11,459 nt of DNA from contig URQA01000080.1 of assembly GCA_900549885.1 (NCBI GenBank), positions 1 to 11,459 on the forward strand. The letters run 5' to 3'. Shown in pieces: positions 1 to 6,371 of the stretch; the stretch's first letter is position 1, and each line of letters opens with the position of its first letter. Under the pieces are notes generated by a model, which did not search any database, was not told where the DNA came from, and was given only the letters and a program-made list of their open reading frames with translations. The stretch comes from an uncultured Eubacteriales bacterium. Its GTDB lineage: Bacteria > Bacillota > Clostridia > Oscillospirales > Oscillospiraceae. Made by a program: the position numbers and the translations under genes.

Positions 1-122
1 TGCTGGACCAGGGCAGCCCCGGCATGGACTTCAGCCTGCGGGCCTTTTGCCAGAACATCTACCGCACCTCGGAGCTTGTGGGCGACGAGATCGTGCGGAG
101 ATTGGTCGATCAGAGAGTGTAG
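1..122 (+). CDS. 3' end of an unrecognised protein (partial)
   Basis: The frame opening at base 3 is open from the window edge to a TAG at 120-122, giving 39 residues. They include MDFSLRAFCQNIYR and end in DEIVRRLVDQRV. Third-position G/C bias matches the genes downstream, so this is probably a real gene end. The fragment is soluble and helical in character, and I cannot assign it to a family. A GC-rich hairpin starts 13 bases after the stop and the c-di-GMP operon has its own promoter further on, so this gene probably belongs to a different transcription unit. Confidence 0.55.
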   Translation, partial: LDQGSPGMDFSLRAFCQNIYRTSELVGDEIVRRLVDQRV

Positions 123-134
123 CCAAACAAAATG

Positions 135-161
135 CCGCCCGGCCCCTGCGAGGCTGGGCGG
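135..161 (+). terminator. GC-rich hairpin after the left-hand gene
   Basis: CCGCCCGGCC (135-144) pairs with GGCTGGGCGG (152-161) around a 7-nt loop, giving ten pairs with one G-T. The position just after a stop codon suits a terminator. The plus strand has no T run after the stem, only A/G-rich sequence. Read on the minus strand, the stem is followed by CATTTTGTTT, which looks more like an intrinsic terminator. The hairpin is clear but its function is uncertain. Confidence 0.4.
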
Positions 162-192
162 TGGTAAGAAAGAAAAGAGGAGTTGTTCCTAT

Positions 193-209
193 GCTGGATT
201 GCATCCAGC
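193..209. promoter_or_regulatory. Perfect palindrome next to the -35 element
   Basis: GCTGGAT (193-199) and ATCCAGC (203-209) are perfect inverted arms of seven bases separated by TGC. The right arm ends two bases before the predicted -35 hexamer at 212. An inverted repeat abutting a -35 box is a typical place for a dimeric activator or repressor to bind, so I read it as a candidate operator. It could also be a small RNA hairpin in read-through transcripts. The binding protein is not identifiable here. Confidence 0.4.
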
Positions 210-211
210 AA

Positions 212-240
212 TAGACATTCTGTATCTTTTGTACTATAAT
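212..240 (+). promoter_or_regulatory. Sigma-A type promoter of the exopolysaccharide operon
   Basis: TAGACA (212-217) and TATAAT (235-240) are separated by exactly 17 bases. The -10 is a perfect consensus and the -35 differs from TTGACA at one position. Transcription would start near 247, giving a leader of about 130 nt before the first ATG at 378. No match this good was found in the other gaps of the operon, so it is the best candidate for the main promoter. Confidence 0.65.
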
Positions 241-246
241 ACCAAT

Positions 247-377
247 ATTAGATTAGTGTCTTGCCTGCAAAAGTATGAATGCCTCTCCGGCCTGACGGAC
301 AAGCCGCAGATGCAATGCGTTTTGGCGCTGATTGAGATCTGTGCTTTTTGACAGACCTGCTGGAAGAGAGGTAGCCC
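247..377 (+). other. Long 5' leader of the operon, no known riboswitch recognised
   Basis: Between the predicted start of transcription and the ATG at 378 lie about 130 untranslated bases, longer than a ribosome site needs. Short complementary pieces are visible, for example TCTGT (338-342) with ACAGA (351-355), just ahead of the AGAGAGG ribosome site (365-371). I looked for the c-di-GMP-I (GEMM) core, because the operon handles c-di-GMP, and did not find its conserved GGCAAACC and GACGCAAAGCC stretches. A regulatory role is therefore only possible. Confidence 0.3.
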
Positions 378-2651
378 ATGATCGAAGCAAAATTGCAGAA
401 GAAACTGCGAACTGCCATACTCCAGGTTTCCTGCATCTTTGTTGTCTTTTTGATATGCGGCGGTATGCTGTTCTTTCATTTGCGGGACATCCAGAATACC
501 GCAGTGCGGGACCAGCTCCTCGCGGAGGCTGAGGAATACAAATCGAGGATCTATAAGCAATTTGAGTCGGATTTCCAGGTCCTATATACGCTTTCTGCTT
601 TTATCGAAGAGCCCAGAGAAACGGAAGACTGGGGCCAGATCACGCAGGACCTGAATGCGGCCAATGAGGACAACAATTTCCTGTCCATGGCCTTTTATGA
701 CCGGGACATGCGGGGCGTCATCTGTATGTTAGGTGAGGAGCCTTTGACGAACGCCGCGCTGTCAGACCTCAACCCAGAGGCGCAGAAGGCCGTCTCGCTG
801 GCGCTGGAAGGGACGCCCTGCGTTTCCAGGTTGTTTGAGAGCACGATCTCCCAGCAGCGGGTCTGCGCGTACAGTATTCCGGTCTATGCGGGGGACGAGA
901 TTATCGGCGTTCTGGCCGCCACCGACCATATCGCTATTTTCAGGGACATCATCTCCGGCAACACCGTGCTGGGGGGCGGCGGCTATATTCACCTGCTCGG
1001 TTCCGACGGCAGCTTTCTGGTGCGCTCGCCCAATACCATCGTCCAAACAAATCCAGAGACCATCTATGACGGGCCATACCTGTCCGCTGATTCCGAAAAG
1101 GAGGTGCGGCAGGCCATGGAGCGGCAGGAGCGCATCTTCTCTGCATTTACCTATGAGGGGAAATCCTATCCCTTCCTGTTGGAGCCGATGGGTCTCAACG
1201 GCTGGTACCTGTTCTGCGTCAATACGGGAGAGGGGCTGGGAGCCGCTACCGGCAGCTCCAACCTGGTGATCGGCGCCATGTTCGTCGTGCTGCTCCTGCT
1301 GCTCCTGCTCCTGATGGCCAGAGGGTATCGCCTGCTGCGCAATTACAATCTGGAGCTGCGGCGTCTGGCATATTACGATCCGCTCACCGGGGCGGAGAAT
1401 ATGACCCGTTTCCAGCAGCGGCTGGTGGCGGCTATGGGGAGCACTGGCGGCAGCATCGCCGCACTCAGTATCCGCCAATTCCCCTTTATCACAGAGATCT
1501 TCGGGAAAGAGCGGGCCAACCGGCTGCTCATCCAGGTCAAGGAGACAGCGGACCGACACCTGCAAAAGGACGAGTTTTTCTGCCGGGACTCCGGGGATGT
1601 GTTCTATCTTTTCCTGGCCGACACGGATCAGAGTACCATCCGTTCGCGTTTGAATGGCCTGATGGATGATCTGGAACACAACGCCGAGATCAGCATGATC
1701 GATTATCAGCTGGCCTTCTACTGCGGCGTGGTGCCCTCCCCCGCCGGGGAGGACCCGGAAGCCACCGCCGACCATATGCTCACCAGCGTTCTCTTTGCGC
1801 TGGATCGAGCCAAGGGTGGATACACCAGCACCATCTGGTTTTTCGACACGGAGCTGCACAAAAAGGAGGAACTGGAGAACTATATCGAAACCCACATGCA
1901 CCAGGCGCTGCTGGACGGAGAGTTCCGTATGTTCCTGCAGCCGAAGAAGGATCTGCGGCGGGGCGTGCTGGCCGGCGCGGAGGCTCTGGTGCGCTGGACT
2001 ACCGCCGAGGGAAAGGTGATCTTTCCGGACCAGTTCATCCCACTCTTCGAGCGCAATGGCTTTTGCGTGAAGCTGGACCTCTATATGGTGGAGCAGGCCT
2101 GCCGCCAGATTCGGTCCTGGCTGGATCGGGGCATCGAGCCCATCCCCATCTCGGTAAACCAGTCCAAACTTCTGTTCTTTGAACCGGATTATGTGCAGAC
2201 CTTGACGGACCTGACACAGAACTACGGAATCCCCTCACACTACATTACTCTGGAGATCCTGGAGGGATTGGCACTGGAGAATGTGAACGCGCTGAACGAA
2301 AAAATCGTCCAGCTGCAGGCAGCGGGCTTCCGTATTTCCCTGGACGACTTTGGCAGCGGCTTCTCCTCACTGAATACCTTGGGAAGTCTGAAAATTGACG
2401 AATTGAAACTGGACCGGGCATTCCTGCTGGGTATGGCCTCTCAGGAGCAGGAGCGTGTGCGGCTCATCATGAAGGAGGTCGTCCAAATCGCGCGTGCCCT
2501 CTCCATCTCCACGGTTGCCGAGGGCGTGGAGACGGCGGAGGATGAACAGCTGATCCAGGAGATCAATTGTGATTTCGGACAGGGGTACCTCTACAGCCGA
2601 CCCATCAGCGCGGCTGATTTCGACCAGGCCTTTATGAATGCACCATCGTAG
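378..2651 (+). CDS. Membrane dCache sensor with degenerate GGDEF and intact EAL domain (probable c-di-GMP phosphodiesterase)
   Basis: This 757-residue protein has a first membrane helix at about 14-34, an extracytoplasmic dCache-like sensor at about 38-288 (with GGYIHLLGSDGSFLVRS), and a second, leucine-rich helix at about 295-313. A GGDEF-like domain (about 333-480) keeps DPLTG but reads SGDVF at 405-409 where GGDEF belongs, so it should not make c-di-GMP and may only bind GTP or transmit a signal. The EAL domain (about 505-755) keeps the known metal- and substrate-binding positions: Q521, E535 of EAL, R539, N594, E626, D656-D657 (DDFG), K677, E715 and Q735. It is therefore expected to hydrolyse c-di-GMP to pGpG in response to an external ligand. 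ATG 378 has AGAGAGG seven bases upstream. It is the first gene after the operon promoter. Confidence 0.93.
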   Translation: MIEAKLQKKLRTAILQVSCIFVVFLICGGMLFFHLRDIQNTAVRDQLLAEAEEYKSRIYKQFESDFQVLYTLSAFIEEPRETEDWGQITQDLNAANEDNNFLSMAFYDRDMRGVICMLGEEPLTNAALSDLNPEAQKAVSLALEGTPCVSRLFESTISQQRVCAYSIPVYAGDEIIGVLAATDHIAIFRDIISGNTVLGGGGYIHLLGSDGSFLVRSPNTIVQTNPETIYDGPYLSADSEKEVRQAMERQERIFSAFTYEGKSYPFLLEPMGLNGWYLFCVNTGEGLGAATGSSNLVIGAMFVVLLLLLLLLMARGYRLLRNYNLELRRLAYYDPLTGAENMTRFQQRLVAAMGSTGGSIAALSIRQFPFITEIFGKERANRLLIQVKETADRHLQKDEFFCRDSGDVFYLFLADTDQSTIRSRLNGLMDDLEHNAEISMIDYQLAFYCGVVPSPAGEDPEATADHMLTSVLFALDRAKGGYTSTIWFFDTELHKKEELENYIETHMHQALLDGEFRMFLQPKKDLRRGVLAGAEALVRWTTAEGKVIFPDQFIPLFERNGFCVKLDLYMVEQACRQIRSWLDRGIEPIPISVNQSKLLFFEPDYVQTLTDLTQNYGIPSHYITLEILEGLALENVNALNEKIVQLQAAGFRISLDDFGSGFSSLNTLGSLKIDELKLDRAFLLGMASQEQERVRLIMKEVVQIARALSISTVAEGVETAEDEQLIQEINCDFGQGYLYSRPISAADFDQAFMNAPS

Positions 2652-2723
2652 TCAGGCACACAGAATTTCATTCACCGAACTTGCGACAAAATCAAGGTTA
2701 AGTCTAAAAATCTGCTACCCCGC

Positions 2724-2750
2724 TTTCGGGCGCGGCAATACGGCCCGAAA
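2724..2750 (+). other. Hairpin in the gap between the EAL and GGDEF genes
   Basis: TTTCGGGC (2724-2731) pairs perfectly with GCCCGAAA (2743-2750) around an 11-base loop. It sits in the 137-base gap after the EAL gene. No T run follows, so a plain terminator is unlikely; it may be an RNA-stability or attenuation element. A weak promoter-like pair (TTGCGA at 2681, TAAAAA at 2705, 18-base spacer) lies just upstream, but its -10 is poor. Confidence 0.3.
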
Positions 2751-2788
2751 AGGTGAAATTCTATTGCAAAAACCGATAGAGGAAGAAA

Positions 2789-3262
2789 GTGAGGGAGGAG
2801 CCGTATGGGAGAAGTGGACATTACAACATCATCCGGTGCGCGCGTCCAGGATACGGCTTTGGATACTGTGCCCTCCTGTTCCTCGACCTGGATGATTTCA
2901 AGAAGGTCAACGATGTCCTTGGCCATCAGGAGGGGGACCGGCTGCTGTGGAAGGTAGCCCAGATCCTCATGCTGCAGACCGAGGATACCGATCTGTGCGG
3001 ACGCATCGGCGGGGACGAGTTTTTAGTGTTCATGAGGCATATCCGGGATCGGGAACAGGCGGAGACCTGCGCCCGCCATATCTGCGAGGCAATCGGATGC
3101 CTTTCCCTGCCGGGAGATGTGGCCGAGACCATCTCCTGCAGCATCGGCGGCGCCATAGCGCCGGAGGACGGCATGGACTATCAGACGCTGGTTTCCGTGG
3201 CAGACCGCCGGGTGTATGAGGCCAAGCGCAAGGGAAAAAACACCTTTCAATTTGAGGGATAG
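2789..3262 (+). CDS. GGDEF-domain protein lacking the N-terminal part of the domain
   Basis: This is a diguanylate cyclase-type domain that would make c-di-GMP from two GTP. Visible are LDLDDFKKVND (32-42), GHQEGD (45-50), GGDEF (74-78) and the closing AKRKGKN, where the usual final arginine is lysine. The inhibitory RxxD site is ExxD (65-68), so product inhibition is probably absent. What is missing is the opening DxLTGLYNR segment, roughly 25 residues before the LFLDLDDF strand, and any sensor or membrane part. The frame can start at GTG 2789, but the better ribosome site (GGGAGGAG, 2793-2800) belongs to ATG 2805 in another frame, which opens MGEVDITTSSGARVQDTALDT before leaving GGDEF-like sequence. 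This suggests an internal deletion with a frame change near 2865, so the gene may be dead or only partly active. Confidence 0.75.
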   Translation: MREEPYGRSGHYNIIRCARPGYGFGYCALLFLDLDDFKKVNDVLGHQEGDRLLWKVAQILMLQTEDTDLCGRIGGDEFLVFMRHIRDREQAETCARHICEAIGCLSLPGDVAETISCSIGGAIAPEDGMDYQTLVSVADRRVYEAKRKGKNTFQFEG

Positions 3263-3310
3263 CAATCGGCCGCAGGCCATGCTGTCCCGCACAGGCGGTG
3301 GAGATGAAGT

Positions 3311-4006
3311 ATGAATGAAGTAATGCGCCAGGAAAAGAAATATCTGATCACCCTGGCGGATATGTACCGCCTGTCCGGGCTGCTGTCTCAGGTGATGATC
3401 CGGGACGAGCATGGCGGCGCCCAGGGCTACCGGATCCGTTCCCTGTACTTTGACACGCTCAACGAGGGCGATTTTTATGATAAGGTAGAGGGAATGGAGT
3501 TGCGGCGTAAGATCCGCCTGCGCATCTACGACCCGGACGCGGACTTTGCCATGCTGGAAATGAAGCAGAAACAGGGAGCGTATCAGAAGAAGCGTTCCCT
3601 ACGCATGCGTAGGGGGGATGCCCAGCAGCTTGCTGCAGGGCATTATAGTGTTCTGCTGACCTATTCAGAGCCCTTCGCCGCGGAGTGCTTTGCGCTGATG
3701 AACCAGATGTGCTACCGACCCAAGACCATCGTGGAGTACCAGCGGCAGGCCTTTATCGCAAAGGAGAACCGTATCCGGGTCACGCTGGACCACCACATCA
3801 TAGCCACGGAGTCCTGCCTGGACCTGTTTTCCCCGGACCTGAATATGTATCCGGTGTTGGACCCCTTCAATGTGGTATTGGAGGTCAAATACAACGGCTT
3901 TTTACTCAGCTATATTAAATCGGCCGTCAGCCAGGCGAACCGGTCGGAGTTGTCCGTGAGCAAATACTGCTTGGCGCGCGGCGTCGGGCTGAAGTACCAG
4001 CTGTGA
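3311..4006 (+). CDS. VTC/TTM-fold polyphosphate-polymerase domain protein
   Basis: This 231-residue soluble protein belongs to the VTC-like branch of the triphosphate tunnel metalloenzyme fold, whose yeast member VTC4 makes polyphosphate from ATP. The tunnel signatures appear in order: RQEKKYLI (6-13, E8 and K10), SLYFDT (44-49), KIRLRIY (67-73), LEMKQKQ (82-88), KKR (93-95), VEYQRQAF (141-148), RVTLDHH (156-162), LEVKYNG (190-196) and SKY (217-219). The acidic metal-binding and basic phosphate-binding positions thus look intact. There is no membrane helix or SPX domain. The DUF4956 gene follows after 19 bases, a common bacterial pairing, and CotH comes next. Whether bacterial members make polyphosphate, cleave triphosphate or only sense it is not settled, so the activity is inferred from the fold. 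A GGTGGAG ribosome site precedes ATG 3311. Confidence 0.88.
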   Translation: MNEVMRQEKKYLITLADMYRLSGLLSQVMIRDEHGGAQGYRIRSLYFDTLNEGDFYDKVEGMELRRKIRLRIYDPDADFAMLEMKQKQGAYQKKRSLRMRRGDAQQLAAGHYSVLLTYSEPFAAECFALMNQMCYRPKTIVEYQRQAFIAKENRIRVTLDHHIIATESCLDLFSPDLNMYPVLDPFNVVLEVKYNGFLLSYIKSAVSQANRSELSVSKYCLARGVGLKYQL

Positions 4007-4025
4007 GAAAGATCGGAGAGATTTT

Positions 4026-4700
4026 ATGAGAGAGTACATACTGGAATTATTTGAGTCCACCGGTCAGCTGACCCTTGATGTTATCGTGCAGCGGCTTGGG
4101 GCGGCGTCCATCTTGGCGTGCTTTATCTTCCTGTCCTATTGGCTGTCTCACGACGGGAGCATCTACAGTAAAAAGTTCAATGTCTCCTTGGTCGCTCTGA
4201 CTGTGATCACCACCACGGTCATGATCGTCATCGGAAACAACATCGCGCTGTCTCTGGGCATGGTGGGCGCCCTGTCCATCGTCCGCTTCCGCACCGCCAT
4301 CAAGGACTCGCGGGACACCGTGTATATTTTCTGGACCATTGTGGTGGGCATCTGCTGCGGCGCCGGCGACTATATGGTGGCAGGGGTGGGCAGCGCCTTC
4401 GCCTTTGTGCTCCTGCTCCTGTTCGGTCGCATCCGCAACGACAGCCGGATGCTGCTCATCATCCGGGGCGCCCGCACCAATGAACAGCGGATCGAGGCCG
4501 TCGTATTCCAGCAGTTCGCCCGGAAGGCCAATCTCCGGGTGAAGAACTCCACAGAGAGCAGCGTGGAATTCATCTATGAGCTGAACAAACGGATCTTGGC
4601 GAAGGGGAACAAGGACAAGGCCATCACCGACGCGCTCTATGAGATCGGGAATATCGAGTATGTGAATCTGGTGGCGCAGAATGACGAGGTCAGCAGCTGA
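4026..4700 (+). CDS. DUF4956 integral membrane protein
   Basis: This 224-residue protein has membrane helices at about 26-40, 52-70, 72-87, 99-113 and 116-134, then a soluble C-terminal domain (about 140-220). The conserved core SLGMVGALSIVRFRTAIKD (76-94) followed by SRDTVYIFW is the family signature, with basic and acidic residues set between hydrophobic stretches. The biochemical function of DUF4956 is unknown. Genes of this family often sit beside VTC-like and CotH-like genes, as here, suggesting that the three act together at the membrane. The start is supported by GGAGAG (4015-4020), five bases before ATG 4026. Transport or anchoring of the VTC-like partner is a guess from context. Confidence 0.88.
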   Translation: MREYILELFESTGQLTLDVIVQRLGAASILACFIFLSYWLSHDGSIYSKKFNVSLVALTVITTTVMIVIGNNIALSLGMVGALSIVRFRTAIKDSRDTVYIFWTIVVGICCGAGDYMVAGVGSAFAFVLLLLFGRIRNDSRMLLIIRGARTNEQRIEAVVFQQFARKANLRVKNSTESSVEFIYELNKRILAKGNKDKAITDALYEIGNIEYVNLVAQNDEVSS

Positions 4701-4730
4701 GCCTGACCCTGCGGAAAGGAGTCATAGCGG

Positions 4731-6206
4731 GTGAAGTATCGGATTTTCGGCGTCGTGGTCACAGTCGTCATGTTGTTCTCCATGGTCGCCTTAACCTATC
4801 ATCGCCCGGATGAGCCCAGTTGGCGGGTCCATCAGCATCTGACCGCCCGTGGGCCGGACGAGGGGTGCGACTGCGATGGGAGCGAGCTGTGCACCCACCT
4901 GCCTTTGGTGATTATTGATACCAAGGGGCAGACGATCCCAGGCCAGAACACAGGCGCGAGGGACACCTTTGGCGAGAGTCTGACCGCGCTCGCGCCAGAC
5001 GGACGGGATGTGGTGGATGCGCAGCTGACCATCATTGACAATCAGGACCGGAACAACCACCCATCAGACACGGCTGCAGTAGCAACACTTTCTGAGATTC
5101 GGATCCGTGGCCATAGTTCCCGCCTCTTTGAGAAAGAGCCTTACCGTCTGAATTTCGTGGATGAAAGCGGCGAGGACAATCCGCTGGAGGTTATGGGCAT
5201 GTCCGCCCACAGCGACTGGGCTCTGTACGGCCCCTATCTGGACAAGTCCCTGGTACGCAACTATATGTGGTACAACATCTCCGGCGAGATTATGGAGTGG
5301 GCGCCCAATGTGCGTTACTGTGAATTGATCCTGAACGGGGAGTACCGGGGGCTGTATCTGATGATGGAGACCATCACCGATGGGAACGACGGCCGGCTGA
5401 ACCTCAGCGACGAGGCCTACGGCACCTCGGTGCGCGGATACCTGCTGCGGGAGGACCGGACCACAGAGGCGGATCTGGGCAGCATCCGGGATGTGTATAG
5501 CTACCTGGAGCGAAGCCTGACCGTGCAGAACGATTTTGCAATCCGCTACCCAAAGCGGGCGGAATTGACGGATGAACTGCGGGAGCAGATTGAACTGGAC
5601 TACGCGGCCTTTGAAAAGGCCCTGTATTCCTACGACCATGACACAGAGCTCTACGGCTACTGGAATTGGATCGACGAGGACAGCTTCATCGACTATTTCC
5701 TGATCAACGAGTTCACGATGAACATTGATGGGGCAGGCTATTCCACCTATATCTATAAGATGAGTGGAAAGTACAAGCTTGCGGTATGGGATTTCAATAA
5801 CGCCTGCAACAATTATGTGGAAACGGATACAGGCCACAGCGAGCTGGTCATGTACTCAAAAGTCTGGTACTATATGCTTCTGAAGTCAGAGCGCTTTATG
5901 GACCGCCTCCTGGAGCGGTACTGGGAACTGCGGGAGACGGTATTCAGCGATGAGTACCTGATGAATTACATCGACGAGACCTTGGAATACCTGGGCCCCG
6001 CCATCGACCGCAATTTTGAGGTCTGGGGCAGCACGTTTGAAGGGTACCGGCCGCTGATCCCGGATGACCGCAACCCGGACAGCTTTGAAGACGCGGTGGA
6101 GCAGCTGAAGGACTGGCTCCATGAGCGCGGTGAATTTTTGGATGAGAGCATCCATACCTTGAACCAGTTTGCCCACCCGTCCCGGAATAAGACCTACAAT
6201 CATTAG
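4731..6206 (+). CDS. Membrane-anchored CotH-kinase-like protein
   Basis: This 491-residue protein starts at GTG 4731, with GGAAAGGA at 4713-4720. A hydrophobic segment (about 5-22) acts as signal anchor or signal peptide, placing the rest outside the membrane. CotH-family landmarks are IRGHSSRLFEKEPYRLNF (125-142), WALYGPYLDKSLVRNYMW (163-180), FLINEFTMNIDG (323-334) and AVWDFNNACNNY (351-362), including the expected aspartates D334 and D354. A cysteine cluster (C46, C48, C54) lies just after the anchor. Bacillus CotH is an atypical kinase that phosphorylates spore-coat proteins inside the cell. Here no spore-coat gene is nearby, and the neighbours point to an envelope polysaccharide. The substrate, and the phosphate donor available outside the membrane, are unknown. 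Confidence 0.88.
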   Translation: MKYRIFGVVVTVVMLFSMVALTYHRPDEPSWRVHQHLTARGPDEGCDCDGSELCTHLPLVIIDTKGQTIPGQNTGARDTFGESLTALAPDGRDVVDAQLTIIDNQDRNNHPSDTAAVATLSEIRIRGHSSRLFEKEPYRLNFVDESGEDNPLEVMGMSAHSDWALYGPYLDKSLVRNYMWYNISGEIMEWAPNVRYCELILNGEYRGLYLMMETITDGNDGRLNLSDEAYGTSVRGYLLREDRTTEADLGSIRDVYSYLERSLTVQNDFAIRYPKRAELTDELREQIELDYAAFEKALYSYDHDTELYGYWNWIDEDSFIDYFLINEFTMNIDGAGYSTYIYKMSGKYKLAVWDFNNACNNYVETDTGHSELVMYSKVWYYMLLKSERFMDRLLERYWELRETVFSDEYLMNYIDETLEYLGPAIDRNFEVWGSTFEGYRPLIPDDRNPDSFEDAVEQLKDWLHERGEFLDESIHTLNQFAHPSRNKTYNH

Positions 6207-6371
6207 GCTGAAAAGAAACCTTGCGGCTCAACTGGAGGCCGAAGAACTTGACCCTGCTGTCCTACAGTTATTGCATCACGGGTATCTCAGAGCCTGCTGA
6301 CTACACAAAGTGAACTAAGCAGATACACTTAAAAATCATCTGCAAATCTTATTATACGAGGAGGCCGGCAC
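6207..6371 (+). other. 165-base gap inside the operon
   Basis: This is the largest gap between two genes of the run. It holds short possible stems (CGGC with GCCG around 6223-6240; AAGTG with CACTT around 6308-6330), but no T-tailed terminator and no convincing promoter. The best hexamers are TTGACC (6248) with TTGCAT (6271), a poor -10. The base composition is more A/T-rich than the flanking genes. It ends with a strong ribosome site. Confidence 0.3.
6359..6364 (+). promoter_or_regulatory. Ribosome binding site that fixes a TTG start
   Basis: AGGAGG lies seven bases before TTG 6372. The TTG begins MKKFIIG, a proper start for a membrane anchor. No ATG or GTG in this frame is as well placed, so the rare TTG start is supported. 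Confidence 0.8.

Noticed and set aside
247..377. c-di-GMP-I (GEMM) riboswitch in the operon leader
   Set aside because: GCCTCTCCGGCC has a faint likeness to GCCTCCGGCC of GEMM RNAs, but the conserved GGCAAACC and GACGCAAAGCC segments are absent and the pairing is not reproduced.
1289..1315. CTG/CTC-rich repeat as a slippage-prone phase-variation tract
   Set aside because: The repeat units are imperfect and encode the leucine-rich second membrane helix; no homopolymer or exact unit long enough for slippage is present.
762..1901. Long minus-strand open frame (379 codons) opposite the EAL gene
   Set aside because: It lies wholly antisense to a gene with clear domains, has low-complexity residue content (His, Gln, Gly, Val rich) and no motif. 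It is a by-product of high G/C at third positions.
2638..2895. Plus-strand frame of 85 codons between the EAL and GGDEF genes
   Set aside because: It overlaps the end of one gene and the start of the next in another frame, has no good ribosome site and no recognisable content.
5064..5837. Minus-strand open frame (257 codons) opposite the CotH gene
   Set aside because: It is antisense to conserved CotH motifs, with Val/Ile/His/Gln-rich composition and no ribosome site that would support it.
6350..6355. TATTAT as a -10 element for the hydrolase gene
   Set aside because: Transcription would start inside the ribosome binding site at 6359-6364, and there is no matching -35 upstream.
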